Source: Terriglobia bacterium
Lineage (GTDB): Bacteria; Acidobacteriota; Terriglobia; Bryobacterales; Bryobacteraceae
Length of the DNA: 58,187 nucleotides
Assembly (NCBI GenBank): GCA_003175985.1
Contig: PSRJ01000164.1
Location: forward strand, 1 to 58,187
Direction: 5' to 3'
Below are positions 41,460-50,962 of the stretch, piece after piece. The notes below the pieces were generated by a model. The model searched no databases. It had not been told where the DNA came from and saw only the letters and a program-made list of their open reading frames with translations. The position numbers and the translations under genes are program-made. How positions within the stretch are numbered: the first letter of the stretch is position 1; every line of letters starts with the position of its first letter.

Positions 41460-43025
41460 TTATTTCTTCCCGGCCGCCGCGTCTTTGATGGCCTTCAAGT
41501 GGGGAAGGTCACGATCTTCTTCGTGGCAGGCGCCCTCCGTCAACTCAAATTTGTTGCGGTCGAGCGGAAGGGAGATGGTCCACGGCCGTGTGTACACGAC
41601 CGGATCCGTGACGGGTGCCTCGTAATTCACCCTGTCCGGACCCACGGGCGTAAAGCGTTCCACCACGTGTTCGGCGTAGCTGACGATTTCGCCGGCCTCG
41701 TTCAGCCAGGTCTTGCCGTTGAGGTTGGTCGTATCGACCACCAGCGTGTCGCCCTCCCAGTGCCCTACCGAATCGCCCTGCCACAAACGAATGTTGTCCG
41801 GGAGGTGGGCGCCGCCATCCAAGCGAATAATGCGCCACGATACGCGCTCGTGCAGAAAAACGACGTACCCGGGTGTTTGAATGACATGGAATGCCGTCGG
41901 AACATACATCGACCGCGGAACACCGGCGGGGAAACAGTGCGCGGTCGGATCGTCGTAGCCTCGTTCGGGCCGGTTGCGATCCTTTTTCTCCTGCGCGGCC
42001 CACGGCTGCACCGGAAGCTTTCCATTGGGGGGATCGATGATGATGCCGCGTCCGGGAGGCGTGAGGTCGTCGGGAGTACGCGCGCGTGTTTCGAGACCGT
42101 AGTTCCCGCCTCCGGAATCGGGTTCGTAAAAACCTTGCAGATCCGGCTTGCCATCCGCCGTGCGCCGGATATTGGCAGCGGCCGCGCGCGGTGCGGCGGG
42201 CGCTCGAGGGGCAGCCGCGATGCCGGCGGCGGGCGGAGTTCCGTTGCCCGGATACCAGGTTCGCTCCTCACGCGTGAACAGGCCGTTTTCCTCTTCGAAT
42301 TCCGCCTGACAAACATATTCGAACAGCCGGTCGCGATCGGTTCGCCGGTGCAGCGAGAGGCGGATGGTCCACGGTTGAGTGAAGACCTTGGAATCCTCGA
42401 TGGTGGCTTCGTACTCGATCGAATCGTGGCCAGTCATGCGATACCGCTCGATGACGTGGAGCGCGCCGCTGTGAAAGTCTCCGGCCATGTCGAACCAGGT
42501 TTTGTCGTTGTGATTGGCGACGTCCACCACCAGCGTGTCCCCGTCCCAGCGGCCGCGCGAATCGCCCATCCAGGCATCGATGTCGCGAGGGTGCGAACTG
42601 CCATCCGTGTAGATCAGGCGATAAACCAGCGACCACTCGAAGGCCATGCCAATGGCCTTCGGCGTCTGGAAGATCTGGAACGGATAATCCAGATACATAA
42701 TCCGCGGGACTCCGGGCATGTAGCATTGGTTCAGCGGATCGGCCTTCTGGCGATTCTGAAAATTCTCAGCCTTCTTCCGCGCGGCCCAGGGCTGGTACGG
42801 GATTTCGCCGCTGGCCAAAACCGAGCGGCCGGCCAGCATGTTCCATCGGGCGCCATGATCCTGAAGATCGGCTGCCGCGGTGCTGGAAGCCTGCCAGATG
42901 CCTTCCAGGTTCGGTTTACCGTCGGCCGTGCGCGGCAGCAATAGTTGGGAAGCATCCGTTTGCGGAGCAGCGAGAAGCGCGCCCGCGACGAGCGCAGTAA
43001 TGGTGGCGAAACGGTACATGTGCAT
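41460..43025 (-). CDS. Secreted protein with an internal tandem duplication
   Basis: This 521-residue protein has a signal peptide (FATITALVAGALLAAPQ). Two homologous halves follow. Each starts RTADGKPxLxG, continues through PRIMY or PRSMY, QTP, a block GDSRGRWDGDTLVVD or GDSVGHWEGDTLVVD, NKTW/GKTW-type turns, HVIERY or HVVERF, and ends with a TxPWTI strand. The family is common as single-copy secreted proteins in Acidobacteria and has no known activity. The two halves are joined by an alanine-proline linker (about 275-295). It lies 14 bases after a small esterase gene and may share its transcript. Confidence 0.75.
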   Translation of the reverse strand: MHMYRFATITALVAGALLAAPQTDASQLLLPRTADGKPNLEGIWQASSTAAADLQDHGARWNMLAGRSVLASGEIPYQPWAARKKAENFQNRQKADPLNQCYMPGVPRIMYLDYPFQIFQTPKAIGMAFEWSLVYRLIYTDGSSHPRDIDAWMGDSRGRWDGDTLVVDVANHNDKTWFDMAGDFHSGALHVIERYRMTGHDSIEYEATIEDSKVFTQPWTIRLSLHRRTDRDRLFEYVCQAEFEEENGLFTREERTWYPGNGTPPAAGIAAAPRAPAAPRAAAANIRRTADGKPDLQGFYEPDSGGGNYGLETRARTPDDLTPPGRGIIIDPPNGKLPVQPWAAQEKKDRNRPERGYDDPTAHCFPAGVPRSMYVPTAFHVIQTPGYVVFLHERVSWRIIRLDGGAHLPDNIRLWQGDSVGHWEGDTLVVDTTNLNGKTWLNEAGEIVSYAEHVVERFTPVGPDRVNYEAPVTDPVVYTRPWTISLPLDRNKFELTEGACHEEDRDLPHLKAIKDAAAGKK

Positions 43026-43039
43026 ACGTAGGTGTGGGT

Positions 43040-43750
43040 CTATTTGCCGCAGCCGCGGCTCGCTTGCTCGATCTCCTGAAAGAGCCGCGCCGCTCCCTCG
43101 CCGGACAGAGTGCCGATTACATGGCTCTGTCCTTTTTCCACGGTGAGCTGCACGGTGTATCCTTTGGCTCGCAATTGCGCGGCCTGGCGCTGCATGTCTT
43201 CGAGCCAGCCCGTATCCAGCTCTCCCACGTGCATATTGATGCACATCTTCGCCAGCGCGTTCACGCGCTCGGGCGTGGCGTCGGGAAGATAGCCGGGAAA
43301 ACCGGTGACGGACCAGAAGTATTGCGGATAGGACGCCGCAATGAAGAAGGCGCTGATGCCTCCGTTGGACATGCCGGCGATGTGAAACTTGTTGTCCTTA
43401 ATTTTGTATTCGCCCAGTAGCTGGTCCAGAAAGGCCGGGAAAACGCGCGCGCCCTCCTCGAAGAACAAGCGCCCATTGGGGGCCGCGGGGATTACTACGA
43501 TGTACCCGCGCCGCTGCGCTTCTGCGGCCCAGTTGCGCTGGAGCGTGGTCATCACCATGTCCATGGTCTGCGAGCCGGGCGGAAATGCGAGTACCGCCGG
43601 GTAGCTCTTTGCAGCATCGTAATCGGCGGGAAGGATCACCTTGTAGTGCAGCGGCAATCCGGCGATGTTCGTGTCCTTATCGAATACTTTGCCGGCAGCA
43701 GCGTGCCCTGCGAGCAAGAGAATGAGGGCGAACGGAAATACCTTCGGCAT
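43040..43750 (-). CDS. Exported alpha/beta hydrolase (esterase / depolymerase-like)
   Basis: This 236-residue protein has a signal peptide (FALILLLAGHAAA). An alpha/beta hydrolase follows with AVLAFPPGSQTMDM (oxyanion region), nucleophile GMSNGG (Ser128) and a late histidine in KGQSHVIG. It resembles the poly(3-hydroxybutyrate) depolymerase / feruloyl esterase-like group (PF10503-type), but is shorter. A TAGAAT lies 5 bases before the ATG on its strand. It is upstream of the duplicated secreted protein, so the two may act on one substrate. Confidence 0.8.
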   Translation of the reverse strand: MPKVFPFALILLLAGHAAAGKVFDKDTNIAGLPLHYKVILPADYDAAKSYPAVLAFPPGSQTMDMVMTTLQRNWAAEAQRRGYIVVIPAAPNGRLFFEEGARVFPAFLDQLLGEYKIKDNKFHIAGMSNGGISAFFIAASYPQYFWSVTGFPGYLPDATPERVNALAKMCINMHVGELDTGWLEDMQRQAAQLRAKGYTVQLTVEKGQSHVIGTLSGEGAARLFQEIEQASRGCGK

Positions 43751-43766
43751 GACTGATTCTACCCGA

Positions 43767-45209
43767 TCAATAGGCCTTGGCGATGACGACCCGCCGGTCC
43801 ACAGACTCGCCCGTGAGAATGCACTTGCCGGGTCCGTCGCATTCGTCAGTCAACGGGATATTGCGAACCGTAGCCTTGAATTCCTTCAGGCGCGCGTCGC
43901 ACTCCGGATCGTCTTTCAGGTGCGCCATCACAAACTTACCGCCGCCCTTTTCCGCTGTGACCTCGGCCAGGATCGACTCGACTTCGGCCATCGAGTTTGC
44001 CGGAACCGTATTGTTCCGGAGCCGCTCTCTGGCCGCGCTATGCAGGTCCTTCTGCATCTGGACGAGCACGGCCGGCAGCGCGTCGGCCACTTGCGATTGC
44101 GGCAACACCTGTTTGATTCCGTTATCGCGCCGCTTCAAAACGATATTGCCCGAAGCCAGATCGCGCGGACCCAGTTCCAGCACCACGGGCACGCCGCGCC
44201 TTTCCCAGTGGAAGAACTTGGCGCCGGGCGTTTGGCCTTCGCGATCGTCGAGCTTTGCGCCCAGGTCCGCGGCGATCCGCTGCGCGGCCTCGAGCACTTT
44301 GCTTCTCTCTTCATCTTTGCGGTAGATCGGCACCAGAACGGATTTGACCGGCGCCAGCTTGGGAGGAAGCACCAGACCCTTATCGTCGGAGTGGGTCATT
44401 ACGAGCCCGCCAATCAGACGTGTGCTCACACCCCAGCTTGTCTGCCAGACGTATTCGAGCTGGCCTTCTTTGTTCTGGAACTGCACATTGAACGCCTTGC
44501 CGAAATTCTGGCCGAGATCGTGGCTGGTGCCCGATTGCAGCGCCAGGCCGTTCTGCATCATGGCTTCGATGGAGTAACTCCGCAGAGCGCCGGCGAATTT
44601 CTCAGCGCGCGTCTTGGCGCCCTTGATCACGGGCATGGCCATCACGTCCTCGGCCACTTCGGCGTAGACGTCGAGGATGCGCAACACCTCTTCCATCGCC
44701 TCTTCGTGAGTGACGTGGGCCGTGTGGCCCTCCTGCCACAGAAATTCCGTCGTCCGCAGGAACATCCGCGTGCGCAGCTCCCAGCGCACCACGTTGGCCC
44801 ATTGATTGACCAGCACCGGCAGATCCCGCCAGCTTTGAATCCAGCGCGCGAAGAAATGGCCGATGATGGTTTCCGAGGTTGGGCGGATGACGTAAGGCTC
44901 TTCGAGCTCTTTCCCGCCGGCGATGGTGACCACGGCCAGTTCCGGCGAGAAGCCTTCCACGTGCTCCGCTTCTTTGTGCAGGAAGCTCTGCGGTATCAGC
45001 AGCGGAAAATACACGTTCTGGTGGCCAGTGGCTTTGAACCGGTTGTCGAGCTCGCGCTGCAGCAGTTCCCAAACGGCGTAACCATTGGGCTTGATCACCA
45101 TGCAGCCTTTGACGATTTCCGCGGGCTCGGCCATGTCGCCTTGGAGAACCACGTCTTGATACCAGGCGGCGAAATCCTGCGCCCGGGGTGTAATGGGAGA
45201 TTCGGCCAT
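43767..45209 (-). CDS. proS: Prolyl-tRNA synthetase, short eukaryote/archaeon-like type
   Basis: This 480-residue class II synthetase charges tRNA-Pro. Motif 1 region ([21 protein letters not shown]), motif 2 ([28 protein letters not shown]) and motif 3 ([15 protein letters not shown]) are present. The anticodon domain and the C-terminal zinc-like domain end in VVIAKAY, the hallmark of the short ProRS type without the bacterial editing insertion. This type occurs in some bacteria, including Acidobacteria. Length is normal. Confidence 0.94.
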   Translation of the reverse strand: MAESPITPRAQDFAAWYQDVVLQGDMAEPAEIVKGCMVIKPNGYAVWELLQRELDNRFKATGHQNVYFPLLIPQSFLHKEAEHVEGFSPELAVVTIAGGKELEEPYVIRPTSETIIGHFFARWIQSWRDLPVLVNQWANVVRWELRTRMFLRTTEFLWQEGHTAHVTHEEAMEEVLRILDVYAEVAEDVMAMPVIKGAKTRAEKFAGALRSYSIEAMMQNGLALQSGTSHDLGQNFGKAFNVQFQNKEGQLEYVWQTSWGVSTRLIGGLVMTHSDDKGLVLPPKLAPVKSVLVPIYRKDEERSKVLEAAQRIAADLGAKLDDREGQTPGAKFFHWERRGVPVVLELGPRDLASGNIVLKRRDNGIKQVLPQSQVADALPAVLVQMQKDLHSAARERLRNNTVPANSMAEVESILAEVTAEKGGGKFVMAHLKDDPECDARLKEFKATVRNIPLTDECDGPGKCILTGESVDRRVVIAKAY

Positions 45210-45252
45210 AGATCGATATTCCAGTGTAGCGGTGAAGGTAAGATTTCGTTAG

Positions 45253-46050
45253 ATGATATACACGTGCTATGACATGATTCGCGACTGCCGGGCCAACCGT
45301 GCGGAGGGCTGGGCGTATTTCATCAGCAACTATGTGCCGGTGACCCGCACGATCCTCACTCACTATTTCCAGCCAGACGCGGCCGGGCGGGTGATGGAGC
45401 GGATCCTGCTGGCGTTGCGGCAGCCGGAGTCAAGCCTGTTCGCATCGGTCGAACCTGTGCCCGAGCGCCCGTTTGTGGCGGAATTGCGGCAGCACGTGCT
45501 GGCGCTGGCGGAGCGGTTCGAACCTGCGGCGGCGCCGGAAATCACGGTGGACCTGGAGACGCTCGCAACGGCGCTCGAACCCTTGAGTGTCGTGGAAAAG
45601 CAGGCCGCCTGGTTGGAAACCATGCGCTACGCGCCCGGGCAGAGCGGCACGCTATTGCGAATGGCGCCCGTTACAGTGGAGAAGATTCGCGAGCGCGCCG
45701 CGGAGTTGATTCGGCATAAGACCGATGCCTGGCGGCGAACTCTGTTGTGGGATAACGGGCTTCAGTTGGGCCGTGCCGCCGCGGCATCCTCTGGGAGCCA
45801 GTGCCTTCCGGCCAAGATATTCCTCGATGTACTGGACGGCCGCAGTACGTGGCGCGGGCGTGAGGATATGGAGCATCACGTGAGGGGCTGCTGGCACTGC
45901 ATTGATCGCTTCTGCCGCCTGGTCGAAGTGGTGGAGTTGCTGCGCGCGAACCGGCCATTGACAGGCGGCGAGGCCGAGCCGCTCCGTAAGTTATTCGGCG
46001 TCGCGACGGAGAAGCGCCCGGCCTGGAAACGCCTGTTTGGCCAGGCGTAA
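45253..46050 (+). CDS. Sigma-factor-like protein with C-terminal anti-sigma-type zinc finger
   Basis: This 265-residue cytosolic protein is of no named family. The N-terminus (AYFISNYVPVTRTILTHYF) could be a sigma region-2-like helical bundle. Residues 105-155 (LEPLSVVEKQAAWLETMRY, then RMAPVTVEKIRERAAELI) read like sigma region 4 with a helix-turn-helix. Residues 184-225 have a conserved ZAS-like pattern: Cys184, LDG, HHVRGCWHC (His209, Cys213, Cys216) and Cys221. It may be a self-inhibited ECF-type sigma factor. A TAAGAT stands 8 bases before the ATG. The following DUF1624 gene may be its target or partner. Confidence 0.6.
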   Translation: MIYTCYDMIRDCRANRAEGWAYFISNYVPVTRTILTHYFQPDAAGRVMERILLALRQPESSLFASVEPVPERPFVAELRQHVLALAERFEPAAAPEITVDLETLATALEPLSVVEKQAAWLETMRYAPGQSGTLLRMAPVTVEKIRERAAELIRHKTDAWRRTLLWDNGLQLGRAAAASSGSQCLPAKIFLDVLDGRSTWRGREDMEHHVRGCWHCIDRFCRLVEVVELLRANRPLTGGEAEPLRKLFGVATEKRPAWKRLFGQA

Positions 46051-46081
46051 TCCGGTTATTATTGAGAGGGAACCGGCGCCT

Positions 46082-47152
46082 TTGAAGCGATTCGCTTTTC
46101 TCGACTGGATGCGCGGCCTGGCGGTACTCATCATGATCCAGTGCCACGCGTTCAATTCCTTTACCCGTTTGGATCTGCGGCAGAGCGGCAGCTACATGCT
46201 GACCCAGTTCATCGGCGGCATGGCGGCGCCCCTGTTTCTGTTCATGGCGGGAATGACCGCGGGATTTCAAATGGAAAGTCTCGAGGCGCGCAAGCGAAGA
46301 CGCGTGGACCGCTGGGTGGCGGCGCTGCGGCGCGCGGTGTACATCCTGTTCATCGCCTACCTGTTTCGATTTACGAACTGGCTCGGAAGCTTGCCCAAAC
46401 CCAGCATGGATGATTTTCTGAAGGTCGATATCCTCAACTGCATGGGGCTCGCCATGCTCGTCTTCGCGGCCGCGGCGCTCTTTGACTTTCACCAGCGCTT
46501 GCGAATTACGGTTCTGGGAGCGCTGGCCGTGGCTGCCGTGGCTCCGGTAATGAGCGGTCTCGATTGGAGCGGCGTGGCGCCGGTTCTGCGCGATTATCTC
46601 GTGCCCAGCCCCAATCGCGGACGATTCGCCTTTTTTCCCTGTGCTGCTTACCTGGGGTTCGGCATCGCCGCCGGATCGATAGTCAAGCGAACCGCGGTCG
46701 AGCGCATGGATCGTATGATGCAATGGGCCGTGCTCCTCGGATTCGTCCTGGTATTCGGAGCACAGTACTTCGCAAGCGTGCCTTATTCGATTTACGCGAA
46801 CGCCGATTTCTGGAGGAACAGCCCGGCACTGATTCTGATCCGCGTGGGAATCGCGCTGCTGCTGCTGGCCGGCGCTTACGTTTGGACCGAGTTCTGCACG
46901 AAGTCCGGCTGGAGCTGGATGCAGAACCTCGGCAAGACATCGCTGATGGTGTATTGGGTCCACGTGATGCTGGTCTACGGGAGTCTTGCCGATCCGCTCA
47001 AAGGTTCGCTAACCGTGCCGTTGGCGGCCGTCGTCACGCTTCTGGTGATTGTCCTGATGGTGCTGCTGGCAGAACTCCGCTTGCGGTGGAAGTTGCGATA
47101 TGGGGAGCGATGGCGAGCAGGCACCACGGTAGCCGGCCCTGCGCCGGTGTGA
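46082..47152 (+). CDS. DUF1624 / HGSNAT-like integral membrane acyltransferase
   Basis: This 356-residue protein has about nine hydrophobic segments. The family's first block is FAFLDWMRGLAVLIMIQCHAFNSF with the conserved histidine, followed by GGMAAPLFLFMAGMTAGF. A cytoplasmic basic loop (EARKRRRVDRW) and the late GKTSLMVYWVHVMLVYG complete the fold. Human HGSNAT transfers acetyl from acetyl-CoA across the membrane to a sugar; bacterial DUF1624 proteins are presumed to acylate cell-surface sugars. TTG at 46082 with GAGAGGG 11 bases upstream is preferred to TTG at 46037, which overlaps the previous gene. Confidence 0.8.
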   Translation: MKRFAFLDWMRGLAVLIMIQCHAFNSFTRLDLRQSGSYMLTQFIGGMAAPLFLFMAGMTAGFQMESLEARKRRRVDRWVAALRRAVYILFIAYLFRFTNWLGSLPKPSMDDFLKVDILNCMGLAMLVFAAAALFDFHQRLRITVLGALAVAAVAPVMSGLDWSGVAPVLRDYLVPSPNRGRFAFFPCAAYLGFGIAAGSIVKRTAVERMDRMMQWAVLLGFVLVFGAQYFASVPYSIYANADFWRNSPALILIRVGIALLLLAGAYVWTEFCTKSGWSWMQNLGKTSLMVYWVHVMLVYGSLADPLKGSLTVPLAAVVTLLVIVLMVLLAELRLRWKLRYGERWRAGTTVAGPAPV

Positions 47153-47309
47153 GGCGTTAGCGCCGAAAAAAGAACATGCTGAAAAGGCCAAAAACCGTGT
47201 CATGGAAGCCGCGACCGCAAGGAAGCGGTTTGGCGCCGATTCTGAAATACGTGATCGGAATGCGAAAGCATGTACTAAGCTACAATGTCTCTACTCGGAA
47301 AGGAGTCGT

Positions 47310-47807
47310 ATGCCGAAGAAGATCGATCCTCTCAACAAGAAGCAGTACGGAGCTGTATCTGTGGCGATCACTGTGGCCGATATCAAGGCGGCCGCCAATT
47401 TCTATCAGAAGGCCCTGGGCTTCACCAAACGGGGAATGATGAACGGGCCCGACAAGAAGCCGATTCACGCCGAACTGCGACTTCGTGATACAACCCTGAT
47501 GCTGGGGCCGGAGAATCCGGCGGGCGGCCGCTCCGCGAAAACTCTGGGAGGTTCTCCGGTAACTCTGTACCTGCTCACGGAAAACTCGGACAAGGTGGTC
47601 GCTAAAGCCGTGAAACTTGGCGCTACGCTGGTTGCCCCGGTGTCGGATCGCTTTTGGGGCGATCGCGTTGGAATTATTGCCGATCCCGACGGCAATACAT
47701 GGATGATCGCAACTCATACAGCCGAGCTAGCGCCGCAGGAAATGAACAAGAAAATGAAGGAAGAGATTCAAGCGCAGGCGGCTGCGCAACCGGCGGTTGG
47801 CGCTTAA
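47310..47807 (+). CDS. VOC-family protein (PhnB/YaeR-like)
   Basis: This 165-residue vicinal-oxygen-chelate protein has SVAITVADIKAAANFYQKALGFTKR, AELRLRDTTLMLGPENP, then TLYLLTENSDKVVAKAVKLGA and DRFWGDRVGIIADPDGNTWMIATH. The pattern matches the PhnB / glyoxalase-like group. The C-terminal tail is helical and alanine-rich (EIQAQAAAQPAVGA). AAGGAG stands 5 bases before the ATG. It precedes the D-aminoacylase-like gene by 24 bases, so they may be co-transcribed. Confidence 0.85.
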   Translation: MPKKIDPLNKKQYGAVSVAITVADIKAAANFYQKALGFTKRGMMNGPDKKPIHAELRLRDTTLMLGPENPAGGRSAKTLGGSPVTLYLLTENSDKVVAKAVKLGATLVAPVSDRFWGDRVGIIADPDGNTWMIATHTAELAPQEMNKKMKEEIQAQAAAQPAVGA

Positions 47808-47831
47808 GACCGACAAGTTCGGAGTCCGGCG

Positions 47832-49520
47832 ATGCGAGTTAGCATCGGCAGTTTTGCGCTGATCTCCTCTTTGCCGCTAATCGCGCCTATACTGTTGCTT
47901 GCCGCAGCCAGCCCGTACGACCTTGTCATTCGGAACGCGCACATCATCGACGGTACCGGATCGCCCTGGTATTCCGGCGATGTCGCCATTCGCGCGGGGC
48001 GGATCGCTGCCATCGGTAATCTGCGTGGCGCCTCGGCGAAAAGAACGATTGATGCGCATGGAATGGTGGTAGCGCCCGGGTTCATCGACATGCTCGGCCA
48101 ATCCGAGCTGACGATTCTGGTGAATCCGCACTTGCCTTCGAAGATTTTCCAGGGCATCACGACGGAAATCACCGGCGAGGGCGGGTCGATCGCGCCGCTG
48201 ACCCCCGCGCTCGTCCAGGCGGATCATCTCAGCTATGAGCATTACAAAGTAACGCCGGATTGGCGCACATTTCGCGAGTACTTTGCACGATTGCGCAAGC
48301 AGGGGATGGGCATCAACCTGGCGAGTTACGTAGGCGCGACGCAGGTCCGCCGCGTGGTCGTTGGCGAGGAGAATCGTCCACCGACTGCGGCGGAATTGGA
48401 GCGCATGAAAGCCCTGGTTCGGGAAGCCATGCGCGATGGCGCCGTGGGCCTTTCTACATCCCTGCAGTATGCGCCCGCGCCGTACGCGTCTACGGAGGAA
48501 TTGATTGCGCTGGCTGCCGAAGCGGCGCGTTTCGGCGGCACGTATGCTTCACATATCCGCAATGAGGGCGACTCCATAGACGCGGCCCTCGATGAAGCCT
48601 TCCGCATAGGCCGCGAAGCACGAATCCCTGTGGAGATCTGGCACTTGAAAGCGGCCGGTAAAGCGAACTGGGGCCGTATGCCCGAAATCGTGGCGCGCAT
48701 CGAGCAGGCGCGCAAATCGGGAGTGGACGTGGCCGCTGATACCTATGCCTACACCGCTGCCTTCAATTCCTTTTCGGCTGTTATTCCGCCGTGGGCGCAC
48801 GAAGGCGGCGATGCCAAACTAGTCGAGCGGTTGAAGGACCCTGCCCTTCGCGCGCGGATCCGTAAGGAGTTGGAAACTCCCTCGGGGGAGTGGAACAACG
48901 AGTGGCTGGAGGTTACCGGTCCGGAGGCGTTCATCGTGGGCGCTGTGCAGAATCCCAAGCTCCTCCCCCTTCAAGGAAAGACCATTGCCGAAATCGCGAA
49001 GCTATGGAATAAGGATCCGGTCGATACGGTCTTCGATCTTTTGATCGAGGACCAGGCGTTTACCTCGGTGGCGTCTTTCGTGATGTCGGAACCCGATGTC
49101 GAGCTTGCGCTGCGCCAGCCGTGGGTTTCGTTATGCAACGATTCTCAGGGTACGGCACCCGATGGACTATTGGGGCAAGAGCATCCTCATCCACGTGCCT
49201 ACGGCGCGTTCCCCCACGTTCTGAGGAAATATGTGAGAGAGGATAAGGTACTCTCACTGGAAGAAGCGATCCGGAAGTTTTCGGCTCTCCCTGCGCAGCG
49301 CATGCGCCTGTCCGATCGCGGCGTACTTAAAATTGGAATGTGGGGCGACGTGATCGTCTTCGATCCGGACACAATCCGCGACGTGGCGACCTTCGACAAA
49401 CCGAACCAGCTCTCGGAGGGAATGCGGTTTGTGCTGGTGAACGGGATTCCGGTTATCGAAGATGGCAAGATGACCAACGCTTTACCAGGCAAGGTTCTCA
49501 CACCACATTTATCGCAATAA
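47832..49520 (+). CDS. Exported N-acyl-D-amino-acid deacylase-like amidohydrolase with altered metal site
   Basis: This 562-residue protein has a signal peptide (ALISSLPLIAPILLLAAA). The composite domain (LVIRNAHIIDGTGSPWYSGDV) and TIM barrel of D-aminoacylases follow. YASHIRNEGDS (His241), EIWHLKAAGKANWG (His271) and SLCNDSQGTAPDG with the catalytic aspartate are kept. The usual HxH of the first metal site is FIDMLGQSE, and the bridging cysteine of GNCGFS is GEGGS (Gly117). This subgroup is known among Acidobacteria and Proteobacteria but its substrate is not established. A beta-aspartyl, D-acyl or cyclic amide substrate is possible. Confidence 0.8.
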   Translation: MRVSIGSFALISSLPLIAPILLLAAASPYDLVIRNAHIIDGTGSPWYSGDVAIRAGRIAAIGNLRGASAKRTIDAHGMVVAPGFIDMLGQSELTILVNPHLPSKIFQGITTEITGEGGSIAPLTPALVQADHLSYEHYKVTPDWRTFREYFARLRKQGMGINLASYVGATQVRRVVVGEENRPPTAAELERMKALVREAMRDGAVGLSTSLQYAPAPYASTEELIALAAEAARFGGTYASHIRNEGDSIDAALDEAFRIGREARIPVEIWHLKAAGKANWGRMPEIVARIEQARKSGVDVAADTYAYTAAFNSFSAVIPPWAHEGGDAKLVERLKDPALRARIRKELETPSGEWNNEWLEVTGPEAFIVGAVQNPKLLPLQGKTIAEIAKLWNKDPVDTVFDLLIEDQAFTSVASFVMSEPDVELALRQPWVSLCNDSQGTAPDGLLGQEHPHPRAYGAFPHVLRKYVREDKVLSLEEAIRKFSALPAQRMRLSDRGVLKIGMWGDVIVFDPDTIRDVATFDKPNQLSEGMRFVLVNGIPVIEDGKMTNALPGKVLTPHLSQ

Positions 49521-49576
49521 ACAGGATCGGCAAATAAGCCGTTCTCCTCACTGCTACCAGCCTGTCTCGGCGCCGC

Positions 49577-49585
49577 TGTTAGAAT
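49577..49585 (+). promoter_or_regulatory. Extended -10 box directly before trpB2
   Basis: TGTTAGAAT (TG, T, TAGAAT) ends 7 bases before the ATG at 49593. The ATG at 49584 lies inside the box and is therefore unlikely to be the start. No SD sequence. Confidence 0.45.
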
Positions 49586-49592
49586 GTTCCGC

Positions 49593-50951
49593 ATGTACCC
49601 GATCCAGTACAGCCTTCCACACAGCCGCATACCGCAAGCCTGGTACAACATCTTGCCGGATCTGCCAAAGCCTTTGGCGCCGGTTCTACACCCCGGCACT
49701 TTGAAACCCATCGGGCCGGACGACTTGGCGCCCCTTTTTCCGCTCAGCCTGATTCTTCAGGAGGTGAGTGCGGAACGCGAGATCGAGATCCCGGAAGAGG
49801 TGCGTCTGGTGTACGGCCAATGGCGTCCGACGCCCCTTTTTCGGGCGCGCCGCCTGGAAAAATTTCTGGATACGCCCGCGAAGATTTACTACAAATACGA
49901 AGGTGTGAGCCCGGCGGGTTCACACAAGCCGAACACCGCCGTCGCGCAAGCCTATTACAACAAGAAGGAAGGCACGAAGCGCCTGGCGACGGAAACCGGA
50001 GCTGGCCAGTGGGGTTCCTCTCTGGCAATGGCGTGCGCGTTCTTTGACCTGGAATGCACCGTCTACATGGTGCGCGTAAGCTACGATCAGAAACCGTATC
50101 GCCGCGCCCTGATGGAGGCATTCGGGGCATCCGTCGCGGCGAGCCCGAGCGATACTACGGAATCCGGCCGTGCCGTTCTGGCGCAAGACCCGCAATCCAA
50201 CGGTTCGCTGGGCATCGCTATCTCCGAGGCGGTCGAAGTCGCGGCGAAAGACCCGAACACGAAATACGCGCTTGGCAGTGTTTTGAATCACGTGCTGTTG
50301 CACCAGACTGTAATCGGACTGGAGGCGAAGGAACAAATGAGCCTCGCCGGCGACGACCCTGACGTCATTGTCGGTTGCACGGGCGGTGGCTCGAATTTCG
50401 CCGGGCTGGTGATGCCTTACCTGAGTTCCAAGATCAAAGGTCAAAGCAGCGCGCGTGTGATTGCGGTCGAACCGGCGGCTTGCCCCAGCCTGACCAAGGG
50501 CAGGTTCACTTACGATTTCGGAGATACCGGACACTTGACGCCGCTCGTCAAAATGTTCACGCTCGGCAGCACTTTCATGCCCCCGGGTATTCACGCTGGC
50601 GGACTGCGCTATCACGGTATGGCTCCTCTGGTGTCACACGTGAAGGAGCTTGGACTGGTGGAAGCCATCGCCGTGCAGCAGCTCGAAGCGTTCGCCGCGG
50701 GGATTCAATTCGCCCGCGCCGAAGGAATCCTTCCGGCGCCCGAAGCAAATCATGCGATCGCCGGGGTCTTCCGCGAGGCCGTCCGCGCGAAAGAAGAGGG
50801 AAAACCAACGACTATCCTATTCAATCTCTGCGGTCACGGGCATTTCGACATGCAAGCGTACATCGACTATCAGGCGGGTAAGTTACAGAATTACGACTAT
50901 CCGGCGGAAGAAATTGCGATGGCGTTAGCAGGCCTGCCCGCCACAAGCTGA
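49593..50951 (+). CDS. trpB2: TrpB2-type tryptophan synthase beta-like protein
   Basis: This 452-residue PLP enzyme condenses indole with serine. The N-terminal extension ([19 protein letters not shown] and [18 protein letters not shown]) is that of TrpB2 rather than TrpB1. The Schiff-base lysine is in [10 protein letters not shown] (about Lys112), the phosphate loop in [10 protein letters not shown], and [13 protein letters not shown] forms the catalytic COMM-like segment. No trpA partner is adjacent; TrpB2 proteins act alone or salvage indole. The start at 49593 follows a -10 box by 7 bases. It is 11 bases upstream of a nitrilase-fold gene. Confidence 0.9.
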   Translation: MYPIQYSLPHSRIPQAWYNILPDLPKPLAPVLHPGTLKPIGPDDLAPLFPLSLILQEVSAEREIEIPEEVRLVYGQWRPTPLFRARRLEKFLDTPAKIYYKYEGVSPAGSHKPNTAVAQAYYNKKEGTKRLATETGAGQWGSSLAMACAFFDLECTVYMVRVSYDQKPYRRALMEAFGASVAASPSDTTESGRAVLAQDPQSNGSLGIAISEAVEVAAKDPNTKYALGSVLNHVLLHQTVIGLEAKEQMSLAGDDPDVIVGCTGGGSNFAGLVMPYLSSKIKGQSSARVIAVEPAACPSLTKGRFTYDFGDTGHLTPLVKMFTLGSTFMPPGIHAGGLRYHGMAPLVSHVKELGLVEAIAVQQLEAFAAGIQFARAEGILPAPEANHAIAGVFREAVRAKEEGKPTTILFNLCGHGHFDMQAYIDYQAGKLQNYDYPAEEIAMALAGLPATS

Positions 50952-50962
50952 GGAGAAAGCCC

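Noticed and set aside
43665-45272. Plus-strand open frame of 535 codons opposite proS
   Set aside because: proS is complete with all class II motifs; the opposing frame is low-complexity His/Arg/Leu sequence.
47153-47309. Gap upstream of the second VOC gene considered for a terminator
   Set aside because: GGCG-TTA-GCGCC followed by an A-run is too short a stem on the plus strand, and no transcript comes from the other side.
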